DNA of 64,000 nt. Origin: Axinella damicornis (taxonomy: Eukaryota; Porifera; Demospongiae; Axinellida; Axinellidae). Below are positions 22,856 through 32,364 of this stretch, in pieces. Both the position numbers and the translations under genes were made by a program. Every line of letters begins with the position of its first letter. Position 1 is the first letter of the stretch. Location: contig OZ007517.1 of the NCBI GenBank assembly GCA_963931865.1, positions 4,663,707 to 4,727,706 of the forward strand. Reading direction: 5' to 3'. The notes beneath the pieces were generated by a model. That model saw only the letters and a program-made list of their open reading frames with translations, had not been told where the DNA came from and did no database searches.

Positions 22856-23631
22856 AATAGTTATAACTCGCCTACTCGGGCAGCTGGCAGTATCTGATTT
22901 ACTGGTGTCGTGATTGTAAATCAGATACAGCCCTCGTAGACGTGTTATAACTTTTACTGCGTACATGAATATCTGATAATATTCTGAAGTGGAAAAGTGA
23001 TGAAGACAAGCTAGAGGATAATGCTGTATGCTGAAAATGTCTTCCGAAGCTGACTTGCATACTCCAGGCAATGATATAACCATGAGTTTTGGCTTGTAGT
23101 TGCATTTCTGTCTCCCGTAACAGTTGGAGATCCTTGGGTCCCCGGGTCCTCGGGTCCTGGGTCCCTGGTCCCCCCCCCCCCCCCCCCCCCCCCCCTGTTT
23201 ATAGTGTCCCGACTGGGTAGTTAGTATAGCAACAGCTGTTTTGTGTGACTCTGCTTACAGGGCTGGATAGTTAGTATAGCAACAGCTGTTCTCCCTAAAT
23301 TACAGTCTATGGCTGCACTGCTTACAGGATGTGCAGTTACTATAGCAACAACTGCTCTCCTTTTGACATTACCCATACTAGGCAGTATGGCACTGTTTTT
23401 GTATGGGTCCTATTCTGGCAATGTAAGTCCTAGCTAGGTTGGACATTGGGGCGGTAGCTATGAGTGGATTGTTGCAATCAAAGGGTTATTACATGTATGT
23501 TTGGAAATCAATTAGTTCCTAGCTCTCCAGTAACTGTGAAGTGATTCGTATCCCCATTGTGATTTTACTTCACTGTTACAGTTATGTAACTTCAGTATGT
23601 GCAGTTACACACTGAACAAAACTGTCTGCAG

Positions 23632-23730
23632 GATAAGCAAACAGCGCTGATGCTAGCAGTCAGCAGTGGTGCGCTGGAGCTGACTACCATCTTCATAGAG
23701 GCGGGTGCAGATGTGAACATCAGAGATAAG
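23632..23730 (+). CDS. KANK: KANK-type gene, ankyrin repeat exon 3
   Basis: The acceptor TCTGCAG is at 23625-23631 and the donor AAG|GTGTGA at 23730/23731. The exon is 99 bp, 33 codons, phase 0/0. It reads DKQTALMLAVSSGALELTT and IEAGADVNIRDK, matching the third KANK repeat ('AGQTALMLAVSHGRVDMVKALLxxGADVNIQDD'). The TALMLAVS core and GADVNI are conserved. This exon is missing from duplication copy B. Confidence 0.92.
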
Positions 23731-23800
23731 GTGTGAAATACAATTATCTGGTGATGGACAAATCTGACCTCTGTTATCATGAACAGGTGTTGGAAGGTAG

Positions 23801-24403
23801 GGGTACCTGTGAAAGCCGGAACGCGGAACGGATGTAAAATGCGGGCCGCGCGCTACCATCACCGTACGCGCAGGGCGTCTTTATTCACTGGACTGGTGGA
23901 CTGGACTGGACTCACCCAAAAATCTGTAAGATGCCTTTTTCAGTGTAGGACAGAAGCTAAGCATACTTCTAAAGTTGATTGCATAGCCTGCTTTTGTGTC
24001 TTCCCTCGAGTCGGTAGAGGTCAAAGGTCACGTGCATATTTAATAAGCTTCAATGAAAAGAGCATTTATTTACCGCAGACATCGAACTCCAGCCTTTTGC
24101 TGAAGCATAGAAAACAGAAAATAATACTCCTCTATCATCCACAACTGACTGAATCGCATTTTGCTGGAGCTCATTAAATATGCACGTGACCTTTGACCTC
24201 TACCGCCTCGAGGGAAGACACGAAAGCAGGCTATGCAAGCAACTTTAGTGAATAAATAAGTATGCTTAGCTTCTGTCCTACACTGAAAAAGGCATCTTAC
24301 AGATTTTTGGGTGAGTCCAGTCCGGTGAATAAAGACGCCCTGCGCGTACGGTGATAAAAGCGCATTTTACTTCCATTCCGCGTTCCGGCTTTTACAGGTA
24401 CCC
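23801..24403. mobile_element. long-inverted-arm element, 603 bp, 9-bp target duplication
   Basis: The outer ends GGGTACCTGTGAAAGCCGG and CCGGCTTTTACAGGTACCC are inverted. The arms remain similar for about 250-280 bp toward the centre (for example AAAAATCTGTAAGATGCC and GGCATCTTACAGATTTTT). GGAAGGTAG lies at 23792-23800 and 24404-24412, a perfect 9-bp target duplication. It starts 70 bp after the donor of ankyrin exon 3. No transposase is encoded; a transcript could fold into a long hairpin. Confidence 0.9.
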
Positions 24404-24412
24404 GGAAGGTAG

Positions 24413-25675
24413 AAGCATCCTGGTTGCTCTGCAGTATAATTATGTTGATTAGCAGTATTCTCTGATCTTTGCCTTTTATGCTGTTCTCACTTCGATCCTA
24501 GGTATTTTGCTTAAGTGATTGATCTATTATGCTCTGTTGTTTTGGTGACATAGCATCCTGTTTTCAAAAAAATAGACAGGTGCTATGGTTTGTAGAGGTC
24601 AATCTGGTCATGTGTTACTATACTTGCTACCATAACAAAGGGAGGAGCCTTGATTGCAGCCAGTAACTGACCTGAGCAGTGAATGCTCCTCATTTTAGCT
24701 ATATCATTTACGACTGCAGCCTGTTTTCGTACATGTAGTTTGTTAGGTCCATTATGCTCATATCATGATTGGATATCTCTTATTCTAAGAGACTCCTATC
24801 ATAACTAGAGGTGCTCAGCAGAGCACGTACCCGTGCTCTACTTTTATTATGGCGTACTGCCGATTTTTAATACACAGCATACACGATGAGATAGCTATAG
24901 GCCTACCGATTTTTAATACAGAATGCATGCGTGCGCTATGCAGAATGAGATACCATTAGTTGTAGCAGTAATGTTAGAAACAGGGTATGGTCAAGTTGTA
25001 TAAATTAGAACAGGCCAAATTGTCGACTTTCACGCAAATTTTCTCAGCCTCTTGAGTGGATCTCTGGTCTGTGAGTTCTAGTATTTTCTGAATTCTGACT
25101 CTTCTGTTCTGAACTAAGCCTTCAACAAGGCCTTCACCGCTCAAACTGCTTGGACAGACTGACAGACGGAAAAACCGATCATTCTACCCCTGTTGCGCGC
25201 ATGCACACAGGGTAATTATGCTCAGATTTAAGCTAGCACTACGTATGTGGCAATGCTTAACGGTGGTTGCAGCTACCTACGTACGTATGTTGCCTTTGTA
25301 GTGGAGAGTGAATGGCTAGTGCACTCCCGTTAGAGAAACCAGTTGAGCAAGCTTACTCTCGGAATGATGCCTCTTGGGGTCTCGTACTCTCATGTCATGC
25401 ATACCGTCAGCATAATGTAATTGCAACCAACAGCTTGTATTTGCAGTGTGTAGTTCCATACGTGAGCAAACCATTTGCCTACGGGAAGACAATAAGTAAT
25501 GCTCGTCCACGGTTAGTTTCTGTGCAAGTGGTCATGTCAAAATCTTTGCATGCCTTGAGAGAGTGATTTACATTACACAGAGACATTACTTTGCCATGAG
25601 TGTTCTGACGGAATGGGATAGGCACCCCTTGGATTGTTGATGTTGATTGAAGTGACCTGCGTTTTCTCCCACCAG
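24413..25675. other. KANK intron, nothing recognised beyond short direct repeats
   Basis: The phrase CCGATTTTTAATACA is repeated at about 24859 and 24905 with similar following sequence. No coding exon, inverted-repeat element or RNA gene was identified in the rest of the interval. Confidence 0.5.
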
Positions 25676-25777
25676 GATGGGTCAACTGCACTCATGTTCG
25701 CGTGTCAGAATGGACACATACAAACTGTGAAGAAACTACTTGCTCTTCCAACCTGTGACGTGAACTTAAAGGACAAT
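25676..25777 (+). CDS. KANK: KANK-type gene, ankyrin repeat exon 4
   Basis: The acceptor CCCACCAG is at 25668-25675 and the donor AAT|GTGAGC at 25777/25778. The exon is 102 bp, 34 codons, phase 0/0. It reads DGSTALMFACQNGHIQTVKK and PTCDVNLKDN, matching the KANK repeat 'DGSTALMCACEHGHxEIVxLLLAxPSCDxxLTDN' closely, including the extra residue before the Cys-Asp pair. Confidence 0.93.
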
Positions 25778-27100
25778 GTGAGCTATCATTTTAGAGGCTT
25801 TCTGAATGCTGGATCTACAAAGACATCCTGACACATTGAATTGTAGCATTCTCAGTGTTCCCCCAAAGCTGACAGGAAAAGGAGGGGGGAAGAGCCAAAA
25901 TTATGACCAGATAAGCAACTACATGCATTCCAAATATTGGCCAGGAAAAGGGAGGTGGGGGGAGCGAGCACCCTGGTACACCCCCTTTCGGGAAACACTG
26001 AGCACATGTACCTTGTAGGTGTCGTGTCGCATGCATGGGTCATGTACACTTGTGTCACATGCACATGCCTGTCTGTTGGTGGCCTGATGTTCCTTCAGAT
26101 AGACTTCCAAGTTTCTCCTGTATGCTTCCTTACTGCACTATTTTTGCATTTTGGTGCATAAACTATTTGAATACAGTTGTGGACTGTTTGAGTCGATGAT
26201 TAAAACTAAAACCAGTGGGGGCAGAGACAATGGCAGGATTCAAAGAATTCCACAGTGGGGGGTGAGACGCTTCCTGGAAATTACCAGATTAGGAGGTGTT
26301 GAGAGTTGAGTGCAGCAGAGCAGACCCAGTTTGAATTGAAGGCAAGGAGGACTGGACCCTGTATATTAAACATCTGGAGCATTTTTAGCTCTTCCCACAG
26401 TGGTAGCACGCTACAGCAGCTGTAGGCAGTTTGCCAGTAGACAGCACTTTGTGTACGTCTCCCATGTGTACGTCTGACACCAGTGATAGTTGCATTGAAC
26501 CCTGTAGCATCCACGCATTTGATGCACCTGTTTTCATTGCTACTGCTACCTCCATAACCTTCTTGGCATTGCTCAACTAATTTGGGCAAGTCATTAACAT
26601 AGATGGTGAAGAGAAGCGGACCCAGGATCGATCCCCTTTACTGAGAGGTCTGGGTGCATGTGCTTCAGGTGGCCATCTAGCCTCTTTTGCGGCTTCGACT
26701 TGCAACCTTGTAAAGGGCACACCTAGTAATGCCGTTTGTCAGGCTTCCTCTTAGACTTCACTTCTCTTCGTTGCTAGAGACAAATATCGTATGCCCTCCT
26801 TATGAGATGCACATTTTCCTTTGTAAGTCGCAAACCAACAGCTGTGATATTCTGCGTAGTGTGCTGCAAAGTTCGAGATCAGATAAGTGGGATAGAAAGG
26901 TTGATCTGGAATGTTGTTGCCCTGGTACTCCATTGTACGTATGAAGCAGGCACTGTAGGGAGCAGGAAAGCACACTTGGCATGCTTCAGGTGATCTGATT
27001 CTAATTCACCTGTCAAAAATATGTCCTCCAAGTAGAGATACACACATGAGGATTTGCTGTTTGTTGGAATATGGCTGGCACTGACAATACCCTACGAAAG
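25778..27100. other. last KANK intron, first part; no supported gene
   Basis: A purine-rich segment (about 25870-25960) and several short frames on both strands were examined. None has recognisable motifs or convincing splice sites. Confidence 0.45.
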
Positions 27101-27129
27101 GGTAGACGACTGTAACAGCATTTGTAGGT

Positions 27130-27236
27130 GTGAGTAGCTTCGTTCCCAGGCCTTCCACGCCTCCAGCTTTTGATCGCTTCCAGTATACTGGAAGTGATCA
27201 AAAGCTGGAGGTCTGGAAGGCCTGTGAACGAGGCTA
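27130..27236. mobile_element. hairpin MITE, TAGCCTCGTTCCCAGG family
   Basis: The left arm is TAGCTTCGTTCCCAGGCC and the right arm GGCCTGTGAACGAGGCTA, with GATCGCTTCCAGTATACTGG pairing in the middle to make a near-perfect palindrome. GGTGTGAG flanks both sides, an 8-bp direct duplication, as for the related element at 8251-8363. Confidence 0.8.
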
Positions 27237-27577
27237 GGTGTGAGTTTATTGAGATCCTTACCACATACGCAAGTTCATTTCATAGTGCAAATCAAACTCC
27301 TATGAAACCCCTGTTGCTGCTTTGAGGAGCAGATCTGGAAGCCTTGTGTATATAGCGTACCCTGGCTGGTCAAACCGTGTCTAGCTGCTAGACCCTCCTC
27401 TCCCTCCCTGAAATGAAGTAAAGGAAACGCGGAAGGGAGAGGAGGGTCTAGCAGAACCTGCACGGTTTCTTGTTGCATGATGTAATGAAGCCATAATGCT
27501 CCGTAGACAGTACTAATTGTGTTAACGATTTCTAATTGATTGTGAACAACATAACTAAGCAGAAGGGCTAGTTGTAT

Positions 27578-28124
27578 CACGGGGCCACCGTTCACTTTTT
27601 TGCCGACGCAATCCCCCTTTTTGCCTTGACCTGCGAACCAACAACCAACCATGACATCATAAAGACGTGTGCGTAGTATACGGAGGTATACGGTCCAAGA
27701 AATAAGATATACGGAGGTGCACGAGTAATGGACACGTGCAATGAAGGTTGACGAGCGCGTTGGCGATCCGAGGCCGTGGAAGAAGCGCGTCCTCCTACGG
27801 GGCAGATCTCTCATCACTGAGCGTATATCACGTCAGAAAACACTTGGCTGGGTCGAATCACTTGAAGGTACAGGCAGTGAGTGGGCTGCGGGCGCCCGCG
27901 TCCACCCGAAGAGGACGCCTGTGGTGCAGCGCCCGTGCGCAGACCTGAATTTGAGGTAGCGAGAGGGCCTAGAGGGGGATAGGGAGGCGGTTTTGACGGC
28001 ATAAAAGGCTAGAATCACTGCAAGTACCAAATTGCCACTCCGAGTACTTTTTTGCCTGAGGGGAGAAACAACCAACCAACTAAAGTGGCATTGCGTCTGG
28101 CAATTTGGTAACTGTGGCCCCGTG
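27578..28124. mobile_element. 8-bp-target inverted-repeat element, 547 bp, hAT-like
   Basis: The ends CACGGGGCCACCGTT and AACTGTGGCCCCGTG are inverted. AGTTGTAT lies at 27570-27577 and 28125-28132, an 8-bp direct duplication. The target size suggests hAT-type transposition. Two overlapping plus frames (27741-27959 and 27748-27948) are without recognisable motif. Confidence 0.85.
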
Positions 28125-28152
28125 AGTTGTATCATAGGTAATCTACAGTTGT

Positions 28153-28535
28153 ATGTGCGGAAAAACTGTGAGCAAGGAAGCTGAAAGCCGGCGAGAACTG
28201 TGTAGCATGGAGCTGGGACAACAGTTGGAGATTGTGGTAGGAAGTGTCGCCAACGGGATTGCCCAATATTATGCAGAGAAACTGCAGCTTGCAGATATGC
28301 TACACAGTGACCTTGCCAACTAAAGCAGCAGCTGACAAAGCAGTTAGCGCACTACCAGAGCGCCTGCTCGGCAGCGGGTGGAGTTCAGAACACGGAGTCC
28401 ATGCTGAGACAGCTCATTGACTCTACCAGCAAGGACGCTTGGATTGAATTGCTCTCTTTTGTTCCGCTTTCAGCTCCCAGTAGTCCAAGCTCCTTGCTCC
28501 GTACCCGAGCGCGTCTTCAATATCTTCTGGTTTAA
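28153..28535 (+). pseudogene. intronless coding fragment of unknown origin, frameshifted
   Basis: From ATG 28153 the plus strand reads KEAESRRELCSMELGQQLE and YYAEKLQLADMLHSDLA for 56 codons to a stop at 28321. The next frame, from 28323, continues KQQLTKQLAHYQSAC...SMLRQLIDSTSKDAWIELL to a stop at 28533-28535. Together they look like one helical protein with a single-base loss near 28320. No introns are visible. I do not recognise the family; it could be part of a host coiled-coil or centrosomal-type gene or of a transposon gene. It sits between inverted hairpins, as captured cargo would. Confidence 0.5.
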
Positions 28536-28827
28536 CCGTGTCCTCGTACAGTAGCTTGCTCAACGAACGCCGTAATGGCCAATATTTTCTCGTGCAAAAC
28601 CGCAGAGTTATGATGTAATCGCTTGCAGGATTTTCGAAAGTGCAAGCTGATTGGTCAGTTCGAAACCAATTTCATGCAAGTTCTGCTAGACCCTCCTCTC
28701 CCTTCTGCGTTTCCGTTACATCAATTCCGGGAGGGAGAGGAGGCTAGACTAGGTCGAACCCTGAAATTTACAATGAAGTCTAGAGCCTCAAAGTTCTGTT
28801 GTTGATAGTGTAGGACTTAGTAGTTCC

Positions 28828-29480
28828 ATGATTACACTCCTGGTATAGGAAAAATTGTGCCACGTAAATAATGTAATTAATGTAAATAACTCATTCGAGT
28901 GATAGGAATGGCGTACGAAGATTCTGACTACACCTTCATGATCGCTATCATGCACTGTCCCAACCGTACAATTTTGGTGCTGAAACTCACCATGGTGGTG
29001 GAGATACAAGCGCTTTTGTTGTGCCGTCGGACGCCATTGCTCGATTTCTCTCTTCGACGTTGGTTGCCAGTACAGTCTTACGAAGGCCCCACAAAGATCC
29101 TGACCACACAGCCGTAATCGCTGTCGTTCACTGACGCTCACATGCTGAAACACACCGTGCTGGGGAAGTTGCGAGTGCTGTAATAATGTCTTGTCTTCCT
29201 TTTTGTCGCCATTGCTCGCGATCGACTGAGCGTGGGTGCCACATGGCAAGTGCGTTAATTGGAACGTATTGCGCATATTGCAATAGCTTGTGCTCGCGCT
29301 ACGTGCAACGCGGCTATGAATGGTACTTGAGACTACTCTATACAATTTCTGATCTTCCCTATTCCCTATATATATATCTATCGTGGTACTCACGTGATGT
29401 GTGATAATTGGAACAAACTGTCACACTTAGCTTGTGCTACCGTTTACCCGCGGCTACCAGGAGTGCGGTCGCCCCTCGAA
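28828..29480. repeat. dispersed repeat, third copy of the 20621-21785 family
   Basis: It shares ATTACACTCCTGGTA, GGAAAAATTGTGCC, GAATGGCGTACG, CACTGACGCTCACATGC and, near the end, GCTACCAGGAGTGCGG with the copies at 20621-21240 and 21290-21780. It carries a longer minus frame (28788-29393) with no recognisable domain. Confidence 0.75.
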
Positions 29481-30152
29481 ATTAACAAAGGATTCACCAA
29501 CTTCATACCATCAAGGCGTCTTTCTCCTCCTCCTGGGAATCTATATCATTATACTGTTACATTTTCAAATGTTTGCACCAGACAAGTCACAGCACTCATC
29601 TGTTCATATGCATTCAAGTGTTTTCACAGTGGTGCAACACACAGTCCTTCTGCCATTGAGAGGTGCTGGTGCGTGAGTGTCGTACTCAAATTCCTGTTTC
29701 ACCCACCATTACATATCTAAAGGTCTTTATTTGAGCTTCAACACCAAGTATCGTAGCTTTCATTTCTGTCTTTTGTACATACGTAAGTCTTGAAGAACTG
29801 AATAATTCTCAGTGACACTGGCAAGTGTCGCACTGTGTAAAGTTCAGCGACTAGGACATAACACACAAAATCCTTGTGTATTAGGAGACTCTTCAGCCTT
29901 GATTTGCTCAAACATGCTGTCTCTAGTGTGTGTAGACAATAAGGAGAATGAAAGCATGTTCAGGTCCACCCTTTACCTACGAACCTTCACACCACAAGGT
30001 TTCCCATTACTCTGCACATGTTGCACCTCAACCTTCATGTCATCGTGTTTCCAAAGCAAATCTTGCACGAAGTAGTACAATGACCACCATCAAACCATAA
30101 ATCAAGCTTGACAACTCTCTTCCCCAGCCAATCCAGTACGCAAACAAGTTAA

Positions 30153-31033
30153 CTCTTTGCCCGCGGCGGGCCAGTATACTGGCCCTACGGCGACTTTGAA
30201 CGGTTAGCTTTTAAAACCCTTGAACCACCGAATTCTTCCCACCAAGACAACACATTCAGCGCACACCACTTTCGTAGGTATTCCTCTCCCACAGCATTCG
30301 CTCCTCAGCGGCCAAACTTGGTGGGGCCCGCACACATGGAGAGATCCCTCTGGCAATACCGTTAATGATATTCATGACCCCCCACAAGGCCAGCAATCGG
30401 AGGTCAAAGGTGGATGTCAGCCAGATTTTCGCCCGGCATTTCCCTAAACTTGGGCCAGATCTGACTGGTGGCATACCTTACACCACCAATTTGCATGTTT
30501 TCTTGAGGCCCTGAGTGGGGTCTATGAATATCAAAAATCCTCGGGCCAATGAATCTCATTAAAATCAAAAAAACGCCCATGACATGCGACATTCCATTCC
30601 ATGTAGACGAGCTGCAGACACAGCTGCGCCCCGGACCGAATGTGCTCTGAAGGTACTGTCTAAACCCCCGCCCCCCCCTTTCGAAACCCCCCTTTCATTT
30701 AGTGGGGAGGGCATGCTGAAATCTGACCAAAGTTTTGGGTTCATCCCTCAAAATTTTCCCTAGGCCCTCTGAAGACTTTTTGGTCTCTTTTTGGACTGAC
30801 GGGAAGCCCTATGAGTGCATAGGGTCTAAATGACGTCTATAGACGTCAATGGGGCTTAAACACCTGTACGCGTTAAAGACAGTATAGCGATGTGGTGTAG
30901 TCGGCGGTGTGCTCGCCATGGTAATGCGGAGATTGGCGGTTCAAATCCACAACGAGGAACACTTTTTTTTTTATCTTCCATTTTGGTATTTCTAACTCAT
31001 TAATTATTCATAAGTGCATATGCGTGCGAAGAG
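30153..31033. mobile_element. TTAA-target element, 881 bp, with an internal tRNA-like segment
   Basis: TTAA is at 30149-30152 and 31034-31037, and the ends CTCTTTGCCCGC and GCGTGCGAAGAG are inverted. The empty site in the duplicate block is a single TTAA at 40528-40531, which proves insertion with TTAA duplication as in piggyBac or Kolobok elements. No transposase is seen; the frames inside are short. It contains a polymerase-III-like cassette at 30882-30973. Confidence 0.9.
30882..30973 (+). ncRNA. tRNA-like polymerase III unit, degenerate
   Basis: TGGTGTAGTCGG (30892-30903) resembles an A box, and GGTTCAAATCC (30938-30948) matches a B box about 35 bp later. A run of ten T (30963-30972) follows as a terminator. 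The arms do not form a clean cloverleaf: the acceptor stem is not paired and the T stem is mismatched. A tRNA-derived sequence or SINE head is more likely than a working tRNA. It is carried inside the TTAA element. Confidence 0.5.
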
Positions 31034-31552
31034 TTAAGTTCCCCAGTTTCTCAGTCTGAAGATTTAACATGTATGTTTTGGGCTCAGGGAAAGTCCAGAC
31101 ATCGTTGCTAAGCATTGTTCCAGCATGGTTGTGCTGTGAACGTGTCTCGGGGGTAATTGGAATGTCCACCAAATGTGCATGTATCAAGGGACTTGTAGAA
31201 ACTTGCCATCCATACTACTGTGCCATGTGTGCCATGTGTAATATATTTACACCGAGACGTTCTCAGAGAGATATTGAAGCACTAGGTTTGTCCAGGTGGG
31301 ACCTATCAATAACAGTTGGTTATTGAGAGCGAGTTTGATATAAGAGTCGGCAAACTATCACCCTAGAACTAGGACTGGAATAATGAGTAGCGTTCTGATG
31401 CACAATACATACACGCTGCGACATATAGTCACAGACAAAGAACCACACACAAAGATACGGAAACATTCACCGTCCGGTTAGATCTTCAGTAGCCACATCT
31501 CTGCGTCAGAAGCTTTTCACTTCAACCTTCTGATGTGCAGCTAGTGTTTAGT

Positions 31553-31912
31553 TCATGGACTGCGCAGTGTCAGGTACTTCCACAAATGCATAGGATGGCA
31601 GAGCAGAGGATTGCAACGGATAGGCGACAAGGAAACCACACCATGACGACCGAGTAGTGTTTTTGTTATTTCCTGAAGATTCCATCTGCCAATCTTGTGT
31701 TGAAAGACGAGGGGTGTGAAAACTCTATCCACCACATGACGAACACGTTGGGCGTACTCCCTCTTCTTTGTTGAGCCATATTCACAATATGTATCTGTAG
31801 TAGTCAGGAGTTGCTTTACATGTTCCCTAGCATCAAAACTCTTGGCCTGCATTCTAAAACCCTCTGACGAATAAACATTTGCATCTGTGATGACTAAGCG
31901 ATGGGAAATCAC
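31553..31912 (-). pseudogene. possible non-LTR retrotransposon (LINE) C-terminal remnant
   Basis: The 119-codon minus frame includes DAREHVKQLLTTTDTYCEYG, STKKREYAQRVRHVVDR and VFTPLVF. The sequence 'KKRxYxQRVxxVExGxFTPLVF' is a pattern I associate with the post-domain region of invertebrate non-LTR elements, though here it degenerates directly afterwards. The last 20 codons are shared with the duplicate block near 41003-41060. No reverse-transcriptase core is present. Confidence 0.4.
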
Positions 31913-32259
31913 ACATTGCTAAGGAGTAGGAGAAGTGACTCAGTTGCAAGAAATATGGAGAGGACAAAAGGGCGATGAGGTATTAGGGAGATTACAGAAA
32001 CAGATGTACCTGCTTTACTAGACCCTCGTGCACAGCAAGATCCTTGCTGGAAAGTCACTGCACCAATGTACGTACATGTGTACTTGACATGTGGTACGCG
32101 TGCACATGCTTATGATATGTGTGTATGGTTAATCATGATCCACGTGTGCGCATGTGACACCAATGTACTTTGATCAACAATTTAAGAGATCTTTCTGAGT
32201 TGTGTGAACATTGCATTTAGTATTGTAATCCAAAACTGTTCTCTTCTCTTCCTCCGCAG

Positions 32260-32349
32260 GATGGATGTACAGCACGTGACATTGCCCGTGAAGCAGGCCA
32301 TAACGAGATATCTGCGCTAATACACAAGCACCTCAAGTCAAAACGATAG
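32260..32349 (+). CDS. KANK: KANK-type gene, final ankyrin repeat exon with stop codon
   Basis: The acceptor CCTCCGCAG is at 32251-32259. The frame reads DGCTARDIAREAGHNEISAL and IHKHLKSKR, then TAG at 32347-32349. It matches the last KANK repeat ('DGSTALSIALEAGHxDIAVLLYAH') and ends soon after, as KANK proteins do. The preceding five exons join in phase 0, giving an ankyrin region of five repeats. This exon and the two before it are absent from duplication copy B. Confidence 0.9.
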   Translation, partial: DGCTARDIAREAGHNEISALIHKHLKSKR

Positions 32350-32364
32350 CAGGTGAGATATGCA

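Larger units (their letters stand above)
20378..23210. mobile_element. 2.8-kb element with long inverted ends containing a Crypton-like pseudogene
   Basis: The left arm begins GGGACACTATAAACAG and continues GGACCCAGGACCCGAGGACC, GGATCT and GACAGAAATGCAACTAC. The right arm carries the same words inverted and ends CTGTTTATAGTGTCCC at 23210. The arms are similar over about 80 bp except for a run of 26 C in the right arm. The matching place in copy B (about 45801) lacks the element. Inside are dispersed repeat units (20621-21780), a run of 22 G (22162-22183) and a tyrosine-recombinase pseudogene on the minus strand. The target duplication was not resolved because it sits in a tandem repeat. Confidence 0.75.
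27370..28770. mobile_element. composite inverted-repeat-bounded segment with cargo
   Basis: Each end carries a hairpin (CTAGACCCTCCTCTCCCT...AGGGAGAGGAGGGTCTAG) at 27388-27452 and 28687-28755. The two hairpins, with flanking words (GCAGAACCTGCACG at left, TGCAAGTTCTGC at right), are inverted relative to each other over about 100 bp. Between them lie an 8-bp-target element (27578-28124) and a coding-like fragment (28153-28535). The outer target duplication was not resolved. Two independent hairpin insertions are an alternative explanation. Confidence 0.5.
29790..31600. repeat. duplicated block, partner 40110-41050
   Basis: The two blocks match in the same orientation over about 0.9 kb: AGGAGAATGAAAGCATGTTC, CCAAAGCAAATCTTGCA, TTGGGCTCAGGGAAAGTCC, ACACC(A/G)AGACGTTCT and the end TCAGGTACTTCCACAAATGC. 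The 29.8-kb copy is interrupted by a TTAA-target element (30153-31033) that the 40-kb copy lacks. On the minus strand both copies hold short, frame-broken coding-like sequence (LDLWFDVGHCPDSCKICFGN in the 40-kb copy) of unknown family. Confidence 0.85.

Noticed and set aside
27275..27817. 180-codon minus-strand frame
   Set aside because: It runs through a hairpin element and into another inserted element across a target-site duplication, so it is a chance frame.
28788..29393. 201-codon minus-strand frame
   Set aside because: It lies in a dispersed repeat whose other copies have broken frames. Only short words are conserved and there is no domain, so it was annotated as repeat.
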